64,000 nt of DNA, from contig JBFXAJ010000011.1 of the NCBI GenBank assembly GCA_050184415.1, positions 1 through 64,000 on the forward strand. The letters are read 5' to 3'. Positions 52,459 to 61,889 of this stretch are shown here, piece by piece; the stretch's first letter is position 1; the number at the start of each line of letters is the position of its first letter. The translations under genes and the position numbers were made by a program. This DNA is from JADLGL01 sp050184415 (GTDB lineage Bacteria; Pseudomonadota; Alphaproteobacteria; Rhizobiales; Kaistiaceae). The notes below the pieces were generated by a model. It ran no database searches and had not been told where the DNA came from. It saw nothing but the letters and a program-made list of their open reading frames with translations.

Positions 52459-52558
52459 CGGGGAGAGCGGCGCCGGGGACTTTCCTTTGGCCCCGCAGGC
52501 TGTACTGTCCGCCGTCGATCGCGCCCAGATCCTTGGGGCTGTAGGGGAACGTTCTGCC

Positions 52559-54169
52559 ATGCGTTTCGGCCGCGCCGTCCTGACCGGCCTTCTGGCGCTC
52601 TGCCCGGCTTTCGCGGCCTCCGCCCAGGAGCAGCATTTCGGCCCGTTCGTCTTCGATCCCGCGCGGCCCGGGGTCGGTCTCCTCTCCGGCGCCATGGAGC
52701 GCGGCACGTTCGCCGGCTTCGTCGATCTCCTCGCCGCCGAGCCGCGGTTGCACACGCTCGTCCTCGACAGCCCCGGCGGGCTCGATGTCGATTCGCGCCG
52801 CATCGCCGACCTTGTCGACGCCCTCGGCATCGACACCGTCGTGCCGGACAACGCGATCTGCTTCTCCGCCTGCGCCACGATCTATTTTGCCGGCAAGAAC
52901 CGCATCGCGCTCGGCCGGCTCGGCGTGCACCGGAGCTCGTCCGAGGAGGAGTTCCTGGACCGCGGCGAGCTGCACGATCTGATCGCCGTCCGCATCGAGT
53001 CCTGGTTCCACTATGGCGTGCCGCCGGAGGTGCTGATCGTCACCTATCGGACGCCCGCGGAGGACATCTACGTCTTCTCCGAGCAGGAGCTCGAAGAATG
53101 GGAGCTGAACCGGGGCAGCGTCGCCGCCATGCGCGGCATCGACGACACTTATCTCCTCGCCCTCGCCGACCAGCGCAGCGCGAACCTCTACAAGGACGCC
53201 TTCGGGCGCGAGGAGGAGGAGAGCTTCGACGGGCGGGTGACCTGGCGGCTCGCCGCCGGCGATACGGACTTGCCGGTGGTGGAAGCGACCGTCGACATCC
53301 CTGCCGGCGGCATGCAGGCCGTCATCCGCTTCCGTGACGATCCGGTCGAAGGCAGCCAGTTCATCGACATCACCTTCGATACCGGGACCGACCCCGTCGC
53401 CACGCTCGACAACGTCATCGTGAATTCCGGCGGCGCGAACGCCCTCGCCTTCTTCGGGCGGTTCCATGCGCCGGGGGAGAACACCTTCACCTTCGAGCTC
53501 AGCGAGCGCTGGGAGGAGCGGAACCTGCCGCTCCTCCTCGAACGCGAGGAGCTGACCTTCCTCATCACCTATGAGAGCGGCCGCGAGGCGACGCTGACCC
53601 TCGACCGCACCGCCACCGCGGATGCGGTCTTCGCCGAAGCTGCAGCGGCGTGGGACACGATCGCCCCCGACCGGGATCCCGACGACCGCGCCATCCTCGT
53701 GATGCCCGACGAGACCGGGACCCTCGTCGAGCATGTCGGCCGCATCATCTGGACGATCGACGAGCCGTTCGTGCAGGCCGCCGCGCTCTTCCTCTTCGAC
53801 GATCTCGACCTCGCCGGCCGCCTCACCCTCGAACGCAACTCGTCCCGCGATGTCGGGCACACGGCGCGGATCACGTGGTCGGCTCCCCGCCCGACCTGGT
53901 CCGGCGATCGTCTCGGCACCGCCGGATCGTTCGGGTTCAGGGTGGATGCCGAAGCGCCGTTCGGGATCTTCGAGGGCGAGCCTCTGACCGAAGGCATTAC
54001 CTACCGGTTCCAGATCGCGCCCGACGCGGGCACCGAAGGACTGCTCGAGAGCGCGCGGTGGCTGGAATGGAGGATCGACTATCCGGGCGGCCAGGGCTGG
54101 CTGGCCCTCGAAGTCGGCACCAACGGCGCCGACATCATCCACGAAATCACGGACCGGTGGGTCGACTGA
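52559..54169 (+). CDS. Exported ClpP/SppA-fold protein with two beta-rich modules
   Basis: 536 residues from ATG 52559. Signal peptide ends at ASAQE. Residues about 25-180 follow the COG3904-type periplasmic ClpP/crotonase fold: TLVLDSPGGLDVDSRRIADLV, CFSACATIYFAGKNRIALG (Ser as likely nucleophile) and RLGVHRSSS (possible His). Two beta-rich modules follow (about 220-370 and 390-536), e.g. GRVTWRLAAGDTDLPVVEATVD and GRIIWTIDEPFVQAAALFLF. Its TGA overlaps the ATG of the next gene (TGATG). A protease or peptide-clamp function is inferred only from the fold. Confidence 0.65.
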   Translation: MRFGRAVLTGLLALCPAFAASAQEQHFGPFVFDPARPGVGLLSGAMERGTFAGFVDLLAAEPRLHTLVLDSPGGLDVDSRRIADLVDALGIDTVVPDNAICFSACATIYFAGKNRIALGRLGVHRSSSEEEFLDRGELHDLIAVRIESWFHYGVPPEVLIVTYRTPAEDIYVFSEQELEEWELNRGSVAAMRGIDDTYLLALADQRSANLYKDAFGREEEESFDGRVTWRLAAGDTDLPVVEATVDIPAGGMQAVIRFRDDPVEGSQFIDITFDTGTDPVATLDNVIVNSGGANALAFFGRFHAPGENTFTFELSERWEERNLPLLLEREELTFLITYESGREATLTLDRTATADAVFAEAAAAWDTIAPDRDPDDRAILVMPDETGTLVEHVGRIIWTIDEPFVQAAALFLFDDLDLAGRLTLERNSSRDVGHTARITWSAPRPTWSGDRLGTAGSFGFRVDAEAPFGIFEGEPLTEGITYRFQIAPDAGTEGLLESARWLEWRIDYPGGQGWLALEVGTNGADIIHEITDRWVD

Positions 54170-55347
54170 TGCGGCGTCTCCTCAAGATCACGCTCGCCGG
54201 GGCATTCGCGCTCGCCACGGCAGGAGCCGCCACCGCGCAGGATTTCGCGCCCTTCGCGATCGACCCGGCCGATCCGACGGTCCTCCGCCTCGACGGCGAC
54301 ATCGTTGGTGGCACGGCCGAGACGTTCGAGGCGGCGCTCGCGGCCTATCCCGATGTGCGCCAGATCGTCCTCCGCGGCGAGGGCGACACCTTCGAGGACG
54401 CGCTCGCGATCGCCGGCCGGGTCCACGAGCTTGGGCTGGCAACCCGCGTCGAGGCGAACTCGTTCTGCTTCTTCGCCTGCGGCCTCATCTACCTCGCCGG
54501 CACCGAACGGAAGACGGAAGGCATCGTCGGCGTCGGCATCCTCCTGCCGAGCACCAACAATCTCGCGGCGGCGCAAATGGGCCTTGCCGATCTTGTCGAG
54601 CTGCTCCTCACCTTCGACCTCTCGCCCGAGATTATGTCCGCGCTGCTCCAGACCCGGCCAGGCAGCATGTACGCCTTCTCGCCTCACGAGATCGCGCGCT
54701 TCGGCCTCGACCGGCCGGCCGTCGACGGGCCGGCGGGCTACGACGCCGCGCCCTACGCGATCCTCTATGAGCATGCCCCTGAAGGCCCGCCGGAAACGGC
54801 CTGGCCGAGCTTCCCCGCCACCGCGACCTGGAGCGTCGACGATAGCGGCCCGCTGCCGGCCCTGATCCTCACCGCCGAGGCGCCCGACCGGAGCCTCGTG
54901 CTGACGGCGACCTTCACGGCAACGCCGCGCGAGAATGCCGAGCCGCTGTTCGCCGTCGACGTCTCGTTCCGGCTCGGCGACAACTTCCTCGGCACCGGCA
55001 TCGAGTTCGTGGTGCTCCTTGCCCGCAATTTTGAGGGCACCGGCGGCATCGGGGGCTTCGACAATGGCGAGGAGCGGGTTCCGAACCAGTTCCATTTCGC
55101 GCTCGACGACCATGCCCTCACCTGGCCGACCCTGAAGGTCCATCTCGAACGCCGCTGGATGAGCTTCGTCCTCGGTTATGAGAACGCCGATGCCGCCGAG
55201 CTCCTCATCGAGGTGGGCGAAGCGGGACGGGCGGTGATCGATCCGGTGCTGGCGGCCTGGCAGGCCGCGGACGAGGCAGCGCCGCTGACGGCGATCGTGC
55301 CGGACGAACCGCGCCAGCCGCCTCCGCCCAAGCCGGTGCCGGGATAA
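54169..55347 (+). CDS. Exported ClpP/SppA-fold paralogue lacking the serine
   Basis: 392 residues from ATG 54169. Signal peptide ends at ATAQD. It repeats the plan of the previous protein: QIVLRGEGDTFEDALAIAGRV, then CFFACGLIYLAGTERKTEG, where the Ser of the CFSAC motif is replaced by Phe, and a single beta-rich module (ATWSVDDSGPLPALILTAEAPD). The tail is Pro-rich. Probably a non-catalytic partner of the upstream protein. The tandem, overlapping arrangement points to a complex. Confidence 0.65.
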   Translation: MRRLLKITLAGAFALATAGAATAQDFAPFAIDPADPTVLRLDGDIVGGTAETFEAALAAYPDVRQIVLRGEGDTFEDALAIAGRVHELGLATRVEANSFCFFACGLIYLAGTERKTEGIVGVGILLPSTNNLAAAQMGLADLVELLLTFDLSPEIMSALLQTRPGSMYAFSPHEIARFGLDRPAVDGPAGYDAAPYAILYEHAPEGPPETAWPSFPATATWSVDDSGPLPALILTAEAPDRSLVLTATFTATPRENAEPLFAVDVSFRLGDNFLGTGIEFVVLLARNFEGTGGIGGFDNGEERVPNQFHFALDDHALTWPTLKVHLERRWMSFVLGYENADAAELLIEVGEAGRAVIDPVLAAWQAADEAAPLTAIVPDEPRQPPPPKPVPG

Positions 55348-55684
55348 GCGTAGCGCCGCGCCCGGGCGCAACACCGTCCCGACCTCGCCCTGGCGGGAAG
55401 TGTTGCGTGGTTGCGTTCTGAGCTGGCGAAGGCACTCCGACCTCGCACCCTCGGTCGTTGAGGGACGGTGTGACACATGAGGTCTGTGCTGGCTGCAGAC
55501 GCCCCGGGTCGGTCCCGCCTTCGAAGCAATACTCCCCGCGGGCGCCCGCCTCGAGTGACGACGAGGCGTCACTGCGGGAGGTACGAGACCCCCGCCCCGC
55601 CGATTGTCGTTAGCGCTTGAAGTGTTGCCCCACGCGTGATCAAGAGGGCCGCGCTCGACGGGAGCGGCGGCAGGAGGGCGAGAC
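55348..55684. other. Intergenic stretch, no gene seen
   Basis: About 340 GC-rich bases after the paralogue pair. Several short inverted repeats but no T-rich terminator and no coding signal on either strand. Confidence 0.4.
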
Positions 55685-56092
55685 ATGGCCAAGGCGGGCA
55701 AGACGGAGATCGGGCCGATCTTCCGCTGCAGCGGCATCAACCAGACCGGGACGTTCGACCACGGCAAGCTCGGCTTCGTGCAACTGGTCGAGGCCGGCGG
55801 TGCGATGCTGACGATCGCCTTCCCGCCGCGCGCCGGGGCCGAGCTCGCCAACCGTTTCGCCGCCGCGGGCGATATGGCCGAGCACCAGCTCGCGGGAAGC
55901 CCCGGCCCGGACAAGGAGAAGGCGCCACCCGCGCCGATGGTCACCGACCACCAGGCCGTCCTCTCGGACGACGGCGACAGCATCGTCCTGACGGTCATGT
56001 CCGGAATGGTGCCGCTCGCGGTGAAGCTTTCCAAGAGCCGCGCCGCGAAGGTCCGTCAAACGCTGGAGGAGCTCGAGGCGAAGATCGGGTGA
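55685..56092 (+). CDS. Hypothetical protein
   Basis: 135 residues; GGAGGG lies 12 bases before ATG 55685. No signal peptide. GKTEIGPIFRCSGINQTGTFDHGKLGFVQLVEAGGAMLTIAFPP starts a beta-rich first half (given in part), and the end VKLSKSRAAKVRQTLEELEAKIG is a charged helix. I do not recognise a family. It converges with the Sel1-repeat gene, leaving 51 bases between the stops. Confidence 0.5.
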   Translation: MAKAGKTEIGPIFRCSGINQTGTFDHGKLGFVQLVEAGGAMLTIAFPPRAGAELANRFAAAGDMAEHQLAGSPGPDKEKAPPAPMVTDHQAVLSDDGDSIVLTVMSGMVPLAVKLSKSRAAKVRQTLEELEAKIG

Positions 56093-56143
56093 GAGAGCGA
56101 ATAGCGAATAGCGAGCGGCGAGAGATAAGCTTGCCGCTACTCG

Positions 56144-57040
56144 CTACTCACCAACCGGAACGAACGCCGCCACCTCGCGATCGATCCGGGCGATCTCAGC
56201 CGCCGTAAGCTCGTTCTTCACCGCGTCGCGGGCGGTGGGGGCGTTGTCGGCGGTCCCTGCGATCGCGGCCAGGGACAACCAGTAATAGGCCGTCGCATAG
56301 TCGACCTCGGTGCCTTCGCCGAGGCCGTACATCACGCCGAGATCGTATTGCGCGGCGCCATGGCCGGCTTCGGCGGCGATCGTGTACCAGTAGAGCGCCT
56401 CCGCGAAATCCGGTCCGACCGCGTTCTCGTAGATGAAGATGTCGCCGAGCTCCTGCGCGGCGTCGATGTGGCCGCGCTCGGCCGCCAGCCGGAACCAGCG
56501 CTCGGCCTCCACGAGGTCGAGCGGCAGCGCGCCGTAGGCGAACAGGAGGCCGATCTGGTGGAAGGCCTCGATGTCCTCCTGCTCGGCGGCGAGCATGAAC
56601 CATTCGAGCGCTTCCACGCCATCCTCCGGGACGCCCTGCCCGCCGGCATGCATGATGCCGATGTTGGTCTGGGCTGTGGCGTTGCCCTGGTCGGCGGCCA
56701 GCGTGTACCAGCGCAGCGCCTCCGCATCGTTCTGCTTGAGGCCCTGGCCGGTGAAGTAGAGGTAGCCGAGGTTGAGCTGGGCCTCGGCCAGCCCGCCTTC
56801 GGCCGCGATCCGGTACCACCGCGCCGACTCCGCGTGGTCCGCGGTCACCCCGCCATCGCCGTAGAAATAGCGAAGCCCGAGCTCGAACGCGGCCTCGAGA
56901 TCGCCGGCGTCCACCCGTGTCACGAGCTGGGTGAGCGGCAGGTCGACATAGGGGACGGCGGCGGGCTTCTGCTGGCCAAAGGCAGGAGTCGCGAGCGCGG
57001 CAAGCAGCGCGACGACGAGTGCGATCCGACGGTGCTTCAT
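56144..57040 (-). CDS. Exported Sel1-repeat protein
   Basis: 298 residues from ATG 57040 (AAGGGGG upstream). Signal peptide ends at AFGQQ. Six or seven Sel1 units of about 36 residues follow, for example AFELGLRYFYGDGGVTADHAESARWYRIAAEGG and AQLNLGYLYFTGQGLKQNDAEALRWYTLAADQG (both shortened here to show the A-x-x-x-LG-x-x-Y pattern). Periplasmic Sel1 proteins act as adaptors in signalling or cell-wall processes. No partner is obvious nearby. Confidence 0.85.
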   Translation of the reverse strand: MKHRRIALVVALLAALATPAFGQQKPAAVPYVDLPLTQLVTRVDAGDLEAAFELGLRYFYGDGGVTADHAESARWYRIAAEGGLAEAQLNLGYLYFTGQGLKQNDAEALRWYTLAADQGNATAQTNIGIMHAGGQGVPEDGVEALEWFMLAAEQEDIEAFHQIGLLFAYGALPLDLVEAERWFRLAAERGHIDAAQELGDIFIYENAVGPDFAEALYWYTIAAEAGHGAAQYDLGVMYGLGEGTEVDYATAYYWLSLAAIAGTADNAPTARDAVKNELTAAEIARIDREVAAFVPVGE

Positions 57041-57279
57041 CTGGTCCCCCTTCGCGGCTCCGCATTCATTCAAGCGCAGGGGGCGGTGCGAGGCAACGGC
57101 CGGCTGGCGGGGAAAAGGGCCTCCACCCGCGGAGCGGCACGGCCTGGGGCCGAAGCGGGCGGTTGCGCTGGCCGACCGCGTGGAGGCAAGGGGGAGGAAC
57201 GGCTCCCACGGGAAGGGGGAGGGGTTCCCCTTCCCTGGTAGACGGCGCGGCGCCCGTCGGAGCGCCGCGCCCGATTGCG

Positions 57280-59226
57280 CTACATCGCGCCGGCGATGTC
57301 CTCGGGCAGCGCGAAGACGTAGAGCGTCGAACCCGACCGGCGGTACCGGTTGGCGTTGTCCGGCGCGTCGTCGAGGTTGACGGCAGTATTGGCGGCCGCC
57401 GAGGACGCGATGATCGCGACATACTGGCGGCCATCGGGTCCGATGTAGGTGATTGGCGATTGGTTGAAGTTGGAGCCCGTCCGGAAGGTCCAGGCGATCT
57501 CGCCATTGGTGGCGTTCACCGCACGGAAGAGACCATCGCTGGGAGCGCCCTGGAACAAGAGGTCCGTCGCGGTGGCCATGATCGGCGCGTGATTGCCGAC
57601 GGGCGCCGGCAGCGACCACACGGTGCGGCCGGAGACCGGATCGTTCGCCTGGAGCTCACCCTGGTGGTCGCCCGGCCCGCCCTCGAGGTTGACGAAGGGG
57701 TTGGTCGCCGGGCCCCCGAACTGGAGCAGCGTGTAGCCCTCGCCCGGCACGTACTCGCCGGCGATGACGTGGAACGAGAAGCAGCCGTTGAGGGCGGACG
57801 TGTAGAGAAGCCCCGTCCGCGGCGACCAGGCGTCGTTCTGCCAGTTACGGGCGAAGATGCCCGGGCAGATGTCGGTTACCTCGGTCCCGGTGTAGTCGAG
57901 CACGGTTTCGCCGTTCGGAAGACGGCCGGGATCGGCCTGGGTATAGTTCCGGCGGTCCTCGACGTCCGTGAACATCCACTTGTCGATATTGTAGCTCGGC
58001 CGGCCAGTTTCGAGATCAACCGCGCCGCGGACGTTGTTGAACACGAACGGCCACGGCTCATTGATGATCTCGCCGGTGGCGCGGTCCCAGACGTAGAAAT
58101 AGCCGACGCGAGCAGCCTTGAGGGCGGCCTGGCGCATCTCGCCACCGATCTCGAGGTCGACGAGTTGCGTTGTCAGCGGCTCGTCATAGTCCCACGGGTC
58201 GGCCGGGGTGATGTTGTAGGCCCAGATCAGCTCGCCCGTGGTGGCATCGCGTGCCATTTGCGAGGCGCACCAGTTGTTCTTGTAGTCCATGAGGCCGCCA
58301 TTCTCGTCGAGATTGATGACGCCCCATTCGCGGCGGTAATCCGGGTTCCACGGACCGCAATTGCCGGTCGAGTAGTAGAAGTAATTCAGCTCCGGATCCC
58401 AGGTGAAATAGCCCCATACGGTGCCGCCGCCACGGCGCCACGAGTCGCCGTACCAAGTCGCGAGCGAACCGACCCTGTCGTCGGCATAGAACGGGTTGAA
58501 CCGCGGACCGATGCCGACTTCGTTGTCCGGACCCATGGAGTACATGACCCACTGCAGATTGCCGGTGTTGATGTCGAACGCCTGCACCTTGCCGCGGACG
58601 CCGCGCTCACCGCCGGCATTGCCGGCGATGACGAGGTCGCCGACGACCAGCATGTTGCCGACGGTGGTCTCGCCGATCGACAGGTCGGCGCCGACCGTGC
58701 GCCACACCGCTTCACCGGTTTCGGCGTCGAGGCCGAACACCTGGCCGTCGAGCGTGTTGAAGAAGATCTTTCCCTCGGCGTAGTTGAGGCCGCGGGTCTG
58801 CGCGCCGCAGCAACCTTGCCGGGTTGCCTCCTCGACATTCATGTCGGGGCGGAATTCCCACTTGATGACGCCGTTCTGGGTCAGGTCGAGGGCGTAGACG
58901 TAGTTCGGCTTCGGCGAGACGATGTACATGGTGTCGCCGACCACGAGCGGCGAAGCCTCGTGCGAATCAAGGATGCCGATCTGCCAGGTCCAGGCGATCT
59001 GAAGCTGGTCGACATTGTCGAGCGTGATCTGGTCGAGGGTCGAGTAGTTCCAGCCATTATACGTGATGTTCGGCATTACGACGTTCGCCGGGTCGTTCTG
59101 CAGAGCCGTCACATCGTCATTGGCGAGCGCAGTTCCTCCAAGACCTGCACCAGCGGCCAAGGCAATCGTCGAGACACTCACAGTGCGAAGACGACGGCCT
59201 GGCATTCTCGAATGCAAGTTCATCAT
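57280..59226 (-). CDS. PQQ-dependent alcohol dehydrogenase, lanthanide-type signature
   Basis: 648 residues with a signal peptide (to TALAN). An eight-bladed quinoprotein propeller: the vicinal disulphide CysCys is in RQGCCGAQTRG, the metal/catalytic site TGNCGPWNPDYR and PADPWDYDEPLTTQL, and several W-motif blades (GKIFFNTLDGQVFGLDAETGE). The Asp-Tyr-Asp in PWDYDE places an extra Asp two residues after the catalytic Asp, the feature that separates lanthanide-dependent XoxF/ExaF/PedH enzymes from calcium ones. The gene follows the propeller/cytochrome gene, its likely electron acceptor. Confidence 0.9.
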   Translation of the reverse strand: MMNLHSRMPGRRLRTVSVSTIALAAGAGLGGTALANDDVTALQNDPANVVMPNITYNGWNYSTLDQITLDNVDQLQIAWTWQIGILDSHEASPLVVGDTMYIVSPKPNYVYALDLTQNGVIKWEFRPDMNVEEATRQGCCGAQTRGLNYAEGKIFFNTLDGQVFGLDAETGEAVWRTVGADLSIGETTVGNMLVVGDLVIAGNAGGERGVRGKVQAFDINTGNLQWVMYSMGPDNEVGIGPRFNPFYADDRVGSLATWYGDSWRRGGGTVWGYFTWDPELNYFYYSTGNCGPWNPDYRREWGVINLDENGGLMDYKNNWCASQMARDATTGELIWAYNITPADPWDYDEPLTTQLVDLEIGGEMRQAALKAARVGYFYVWDRATGEIINEPWPFVFNNVRGAVDLETGRPSYNIDKWMFTDVEDRRNYTQADPGRLPNGETVLDYTGTEVTDICPGIFARNWQNDAWSPRTGLLYTSALNGCFSFHVIAGEYVPGEGYTLLQFGGPATNPFVNLEGGPGDHQGELQANDPVSGRTVWSLPAPVGNHAPIMATATDLLFQGAPSDGLFRAVNATNGEIAWTFRTGSNFNQSPITYIGPDGRQYVAIIASSAAANTAVNLDDAPDNANRYRRSGSTLYVFALPEDIAGAM

Positions 59227-59372
59227 TCCCTCCCTTTTCTGCGTGACTTTCGATGCTTCTCGATGTGTGAGCGGGTTGCGTCGTTCCGTCCCGAACGACG
59301 TCGATCCTCCTTTCCCGATGTCGATCCTTGGTCCCGCGCGGATGCGCCGTGCGGGACGCGCGGTGTCCGCGG

Positions 59373-60662
59373 CTAACCGGGCCCGCGCGTCTGCGCGACG
59401 TTGCCTTCGGTGACGATGCCGAAGCTGTTGCCCCAGGAATTGCGCACGAAGGTCGCGATGCTCGCGATCTCGCGGTCGCTGAGGCGGTTGAACGGCGGCA
59501 TGCCGTGCGCCGGGCTGCCCTGAAGGATCTGGTTGATGAGGCCGCCGGCGCGGCTCACCATCGCAGAGGTCGGCAGCGTCGGACCAGCGCCGCCCTGACC
59601 CTGGTCGCCGTGGCAGACCTGGCAGTTGCGGCGGTAGTTGTCGGCCCCCTCGTCCATCAGCGCGGCCATGAGCGCCGCGGTGTCCTGAGCCGGGGTGGCG
59701 GCCGCGGCCGCCGCCGGGGCGGCCGGCGGTACCGGAGCCTGGGCCGCCTCCTCCGGCATCTCGACGACGCGGACGAAGAAGGGCGGCGGCGGCGGAGCGT
59801 TGGGATCGAACAGCGGCCCGAAAATCGCCTCCACGATGTAGATCGTGTCGTCGATCACGGCGACGCCGGTCGGCGTGTCGTACCCGTCGGCGATGTCGGT
59901 GACGGTGACCGTATCGCCCTCGATCTCGAGGAGCGCGATGCGTCCGGCCTGGTTCTCGGCGACGACAAGCGCCGTCCCGTCCGCCGTGGTTCGCATGCCG
60001 TCCGGACCCGCGAGGGGCCGGGAAGTCGTCAGTGTGGCATAGGTGCCGGCCGTCGGATCGATCCGGTACATCGCACCGGTCTGGACGTCGTTGGCGTAGA
60101 GGACGTCGCCGATATAGGCGATGCCGTCGATACCTGCGATCGCGGTGTCGGCGATGACCTCCGTCAGCTCGGTCGCGTCGGGCGCCAGCGCGAGGACGCG
60201 GCCCGTGTCCGAGGTGTCGGTGACGTACGCCGTCCCATCGGCGGCAACGGCGATGTCGTTGCAGAGCCCGCCGCCGGGGAAGACGTAGGAGCCGGTCTGA
60301 GCTGCAGTGGCAAGGTCATAGGTGAGAAGGGTCGCCTGTCCGGACCCGAATGGACCGTTGGAGCAGACATAGGCCGTGTCGCCGGCGGCGAAGACGCCGA
60401 GCACCAACCCGCCCTCGGGAAGGCCGCTGATCCAGGGCTCCGCAGTCGTCGCACCCGGCGCGACGCGCAACACGATGTTCTGGGCAACGCTGCCGATTAG
60501 CAGCCCGCCGTCGGGCGTAGCGGCAATGCTTTCAGGATGGACGCGCTCGCCTAGCGGGATTTCGCCCGGCGCTTGCGCGTGCGACGGGCTGGAGAGTGCT
60601 GCAGCCAACAGACCGCCGGCCAGCGCCGTGCTAGCGGCGTAGATCGGGAATTTCAGGTTCAT
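59373..60662 (-). CDS. Beta-propeller / cytochrome c fusion
   Basis: 429 residues. Signal peptide (to SHAQA), an SMP-30-like propeller (about 35-310; VHPESIAATPDGGLLIGSV, GLCNDIAVAADGTAYVTD, GPDGMRTTADGTALVVAE), an Ala/Pro-rich linker and a class I cytochrome c with haem motif CQVCH near residue 347 and axial Met in HGMPPF. The propeller is a paralogue of the protein at 26509-27411. Lying 146 bases ahead of the PQQ dehydrogenase gene on the same strand, it probably accepts its electrons in the periplasm. Confidence 0.85.
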   Translation of the reverse strand: MNLKFPIYAASTALAGGLLAAALSSPSHAQAPGEIPLGERVHPESIAATPDGGLLIGSVAQNIVLRVAPGATTAEPWISGLPEGGLVLGVFAAGDTAYVCSNGPFGSGQATLLTYDLATAAQTGSYVFPGGGLCNDIAVAADGTAYVTDTSDTGRVLALAPDATELTEVIADTAIAGIDGIAYIGDVLYANDVQTGAMYRIDPTAGTYATLTTSRPLAGPDGMRTTADGTALVVAENQAGRIALLEIEGDTVTVTDIADGYDTPTGVAVIDDTIYIVEAIFGPLFDPNAPPPPPFFVRVVEMPEEAAQAPVPPAAPAAAAAATPAQDTAALMAALMDEGADNYRRNCQVCHGDQGQGGAGPTLPTSAMVSRAGGLINQILQGSPAHGMPPFNRLSDREIASIATFVRNSWGNSFGIVTEGNVAQTRGPG

Positions 60663-61114
60663 CCCTCGTTATCTCCATGGGTTAGTGTGGGCTGAGGTTT
60701 CACGGCAACAGCCGGCCGAGCCAGCCGCCGTCAGGCGCCCAACAAAACGCAAAATGGAAATCGATTCCTCCCACAAGAATCGTTCCCACCGATTCTTGGA
60801 TTCTCAAGACTCCGGATCGGTGGAGGGGGCCAATGGGCCCCGGGTCAAGCCCGGGGAGGAGTGGGTTTGCAGGCTGTGCTCCGACCGAGAGGCTGAACCA
60901 CCCAACAGTCTGCTTTGCGGAGAAGTCGAACGGACAGCGCCCGTGCGACGCCGAGCCTGTTGCTCACCCCCCCACGCGCTCCGCCAAGGCGGCGCTTCGC
61001 GGGCCAAGCTCCACGGTCTCCGCCGAAAGGGGGGGAGAAGGGCGTGAGAGGCCGTGCAGGCGCCCCCCACGCCCGACCGCCCGCTGCATCGACACCGCGG
61101 ATCGGCGCCGAGCC
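60663..61114. other. Intergenic stretch with inverted repeats
   Basis: About 450 bases without a supported gene; frames on both strands show no recognisable protein. It contains the control region of the PQQ system, an inverted repeat CCACCGAT (60786-60793) / ATCGGTGG (60816-60823), and the palindrome at 60838-60856. Confidence 0.45.
60838..60856. repeat. CCCGGGTCAAGCCCGGG palindromic element
   Basis: CCCCGGG / CCCGGGG around TCAAG. The core is the reverse complement of that at 21256-21278. Confidence 0.5.
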
Positions 61115-61738
61115 TTAGAATAGCACGGACATCACGAGGGCGAGGCTCCCGCCGGCGAGCGTTGCCGCGACGAGGGCGAGGAGGCCGTCGCGGAGGAAGA
61201 TCGCAAGGCCGAACGCCGCCAGCGCGAGCGCCGGAATTGTAGCGGCGAACGGGATCAGCTCGAGCGGCGGGATCAGGATGACCAGCATCAGGCACAGCGC
61301 CGCAATGACGCGCGCGAAGACGCCCTCGGTCAGGAAGCCGAGCCGCCGCCGGAAGACGCGATCGACCCGCTGGCTCAGCGGCCGGACCTTGTTGACGGCC
61401 GAAAGCAGCCGCTCGCGCCCGATCGACCGGTTGAGCAGGAAGCGCGGCAGCCAGATCCGCGGCATGCCGACGAAAAGCTGGGCGGCGACGAGGCCGATCA
61501 TCAGCGCGATGATGGTGGGGAGCGTCGGGATCACCCCGAGCGGCGAGGCGATCATCAGCGCGGCGAGCGCAATGAACGGGCCGAACGAGCGCTCGCCGAC
61601 GACGGCAAGGACGTCGGCGACGAAGACACGCGAACCGGACCCGGCGCGGGCCAGGCGGTCGAGGAGATCCTCGAGCGATCCCGGTGCGGCCCGCGGCCGG
61701 TAGAGCTCGATCGCGCGGCGCGGCAGGGGCGTGGGCAT
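61115..61738 (-). CDS. exoD: ExoD-family membrane protein
   Basis: 207 residues from ATG 61738 (GGAGG six bases upstream; a GTG at 61771 is an alternative). The domain begins GSLEDLLDRLARAGSGSRVFVADVLAVVGERSFGPFIALAALMIASPLG (given in part), then four or five transmembrane helices separated by RFLLNRSIGRERLLSAVNKVRPL. ExoD was found as an exopolysaccharide/alkali-tolerance gene in rhizobia; its biochemistry is unknown. Confidence 0.88.
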   Translation of the reverse strand: MPTPLPRRAIELYRPRAAPGSLEDLLDRLARAGSGSRVFVADVLAVVGERSFGPFIALAALMIASPLGVIPTLPTIIALMIGLVAAQLFVGMPRIWLPRFLLNRSIGRERLLSAVNKVRPLSQRVDRVFRRRLGFLTEGVFARVIAALCLMLVILIPPLELIPFAATIPALALAAFGLAIFLRDGLLALVAATLAGGSLALVMSVLF

Positions 61739-61861
61739 GGCAGCCTCCGAAATGGGTTGAGCGAGGCGCACTTCCCCGGTCCCGCCTGCGTGGGGGCGCA
61801 GGCGGGCGGGGGAGGTACAGGTCGTCGTTGAGGCGCGGCGAGTAGGACGTGGACTCAGCTG

Positions 61862-61889
61862 GTCGAAGTCGGAAACATCCGACTTCGAC
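61862..61889. repeat. AAGTCGGAAACATCCGACTT hairpin repeat, copy 2
   Basis: GTCGAAGTCGG / CCGACTTCGAC, an 11-bp stem with loop AAACAT, directly after the pspC stop. It is a candidate terminator for the psp operon. Confidence 0.7.

Noticed and set aside
53650..54168. 5' extension of the second ClpP-like gene
   Set aside because: It only overlaps the end of the previous gene in another frame; the ATG at 54169 gives a proper signal peptide.
54079..56034. 651-codon minus-strand frame opposite the ClpP-like paralogue
   Set aside because: Plus-strand genes have signal peptides and ordered starts; the minus frame has no recognisable domain and spans several genes.
57019..59376. 785-codon plus-strand frame opposite the PQQ dehydrogenase
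   Set aside because: Antisense shadow; the opposite strand carries a complete quinoprotein with signal peptide and catalytic motifs.
60685..61047. Plus-strand frame in the gap after the PQQ locus
   Set aside because: No start context and no protein pattern; it runs through palindromic repeats.
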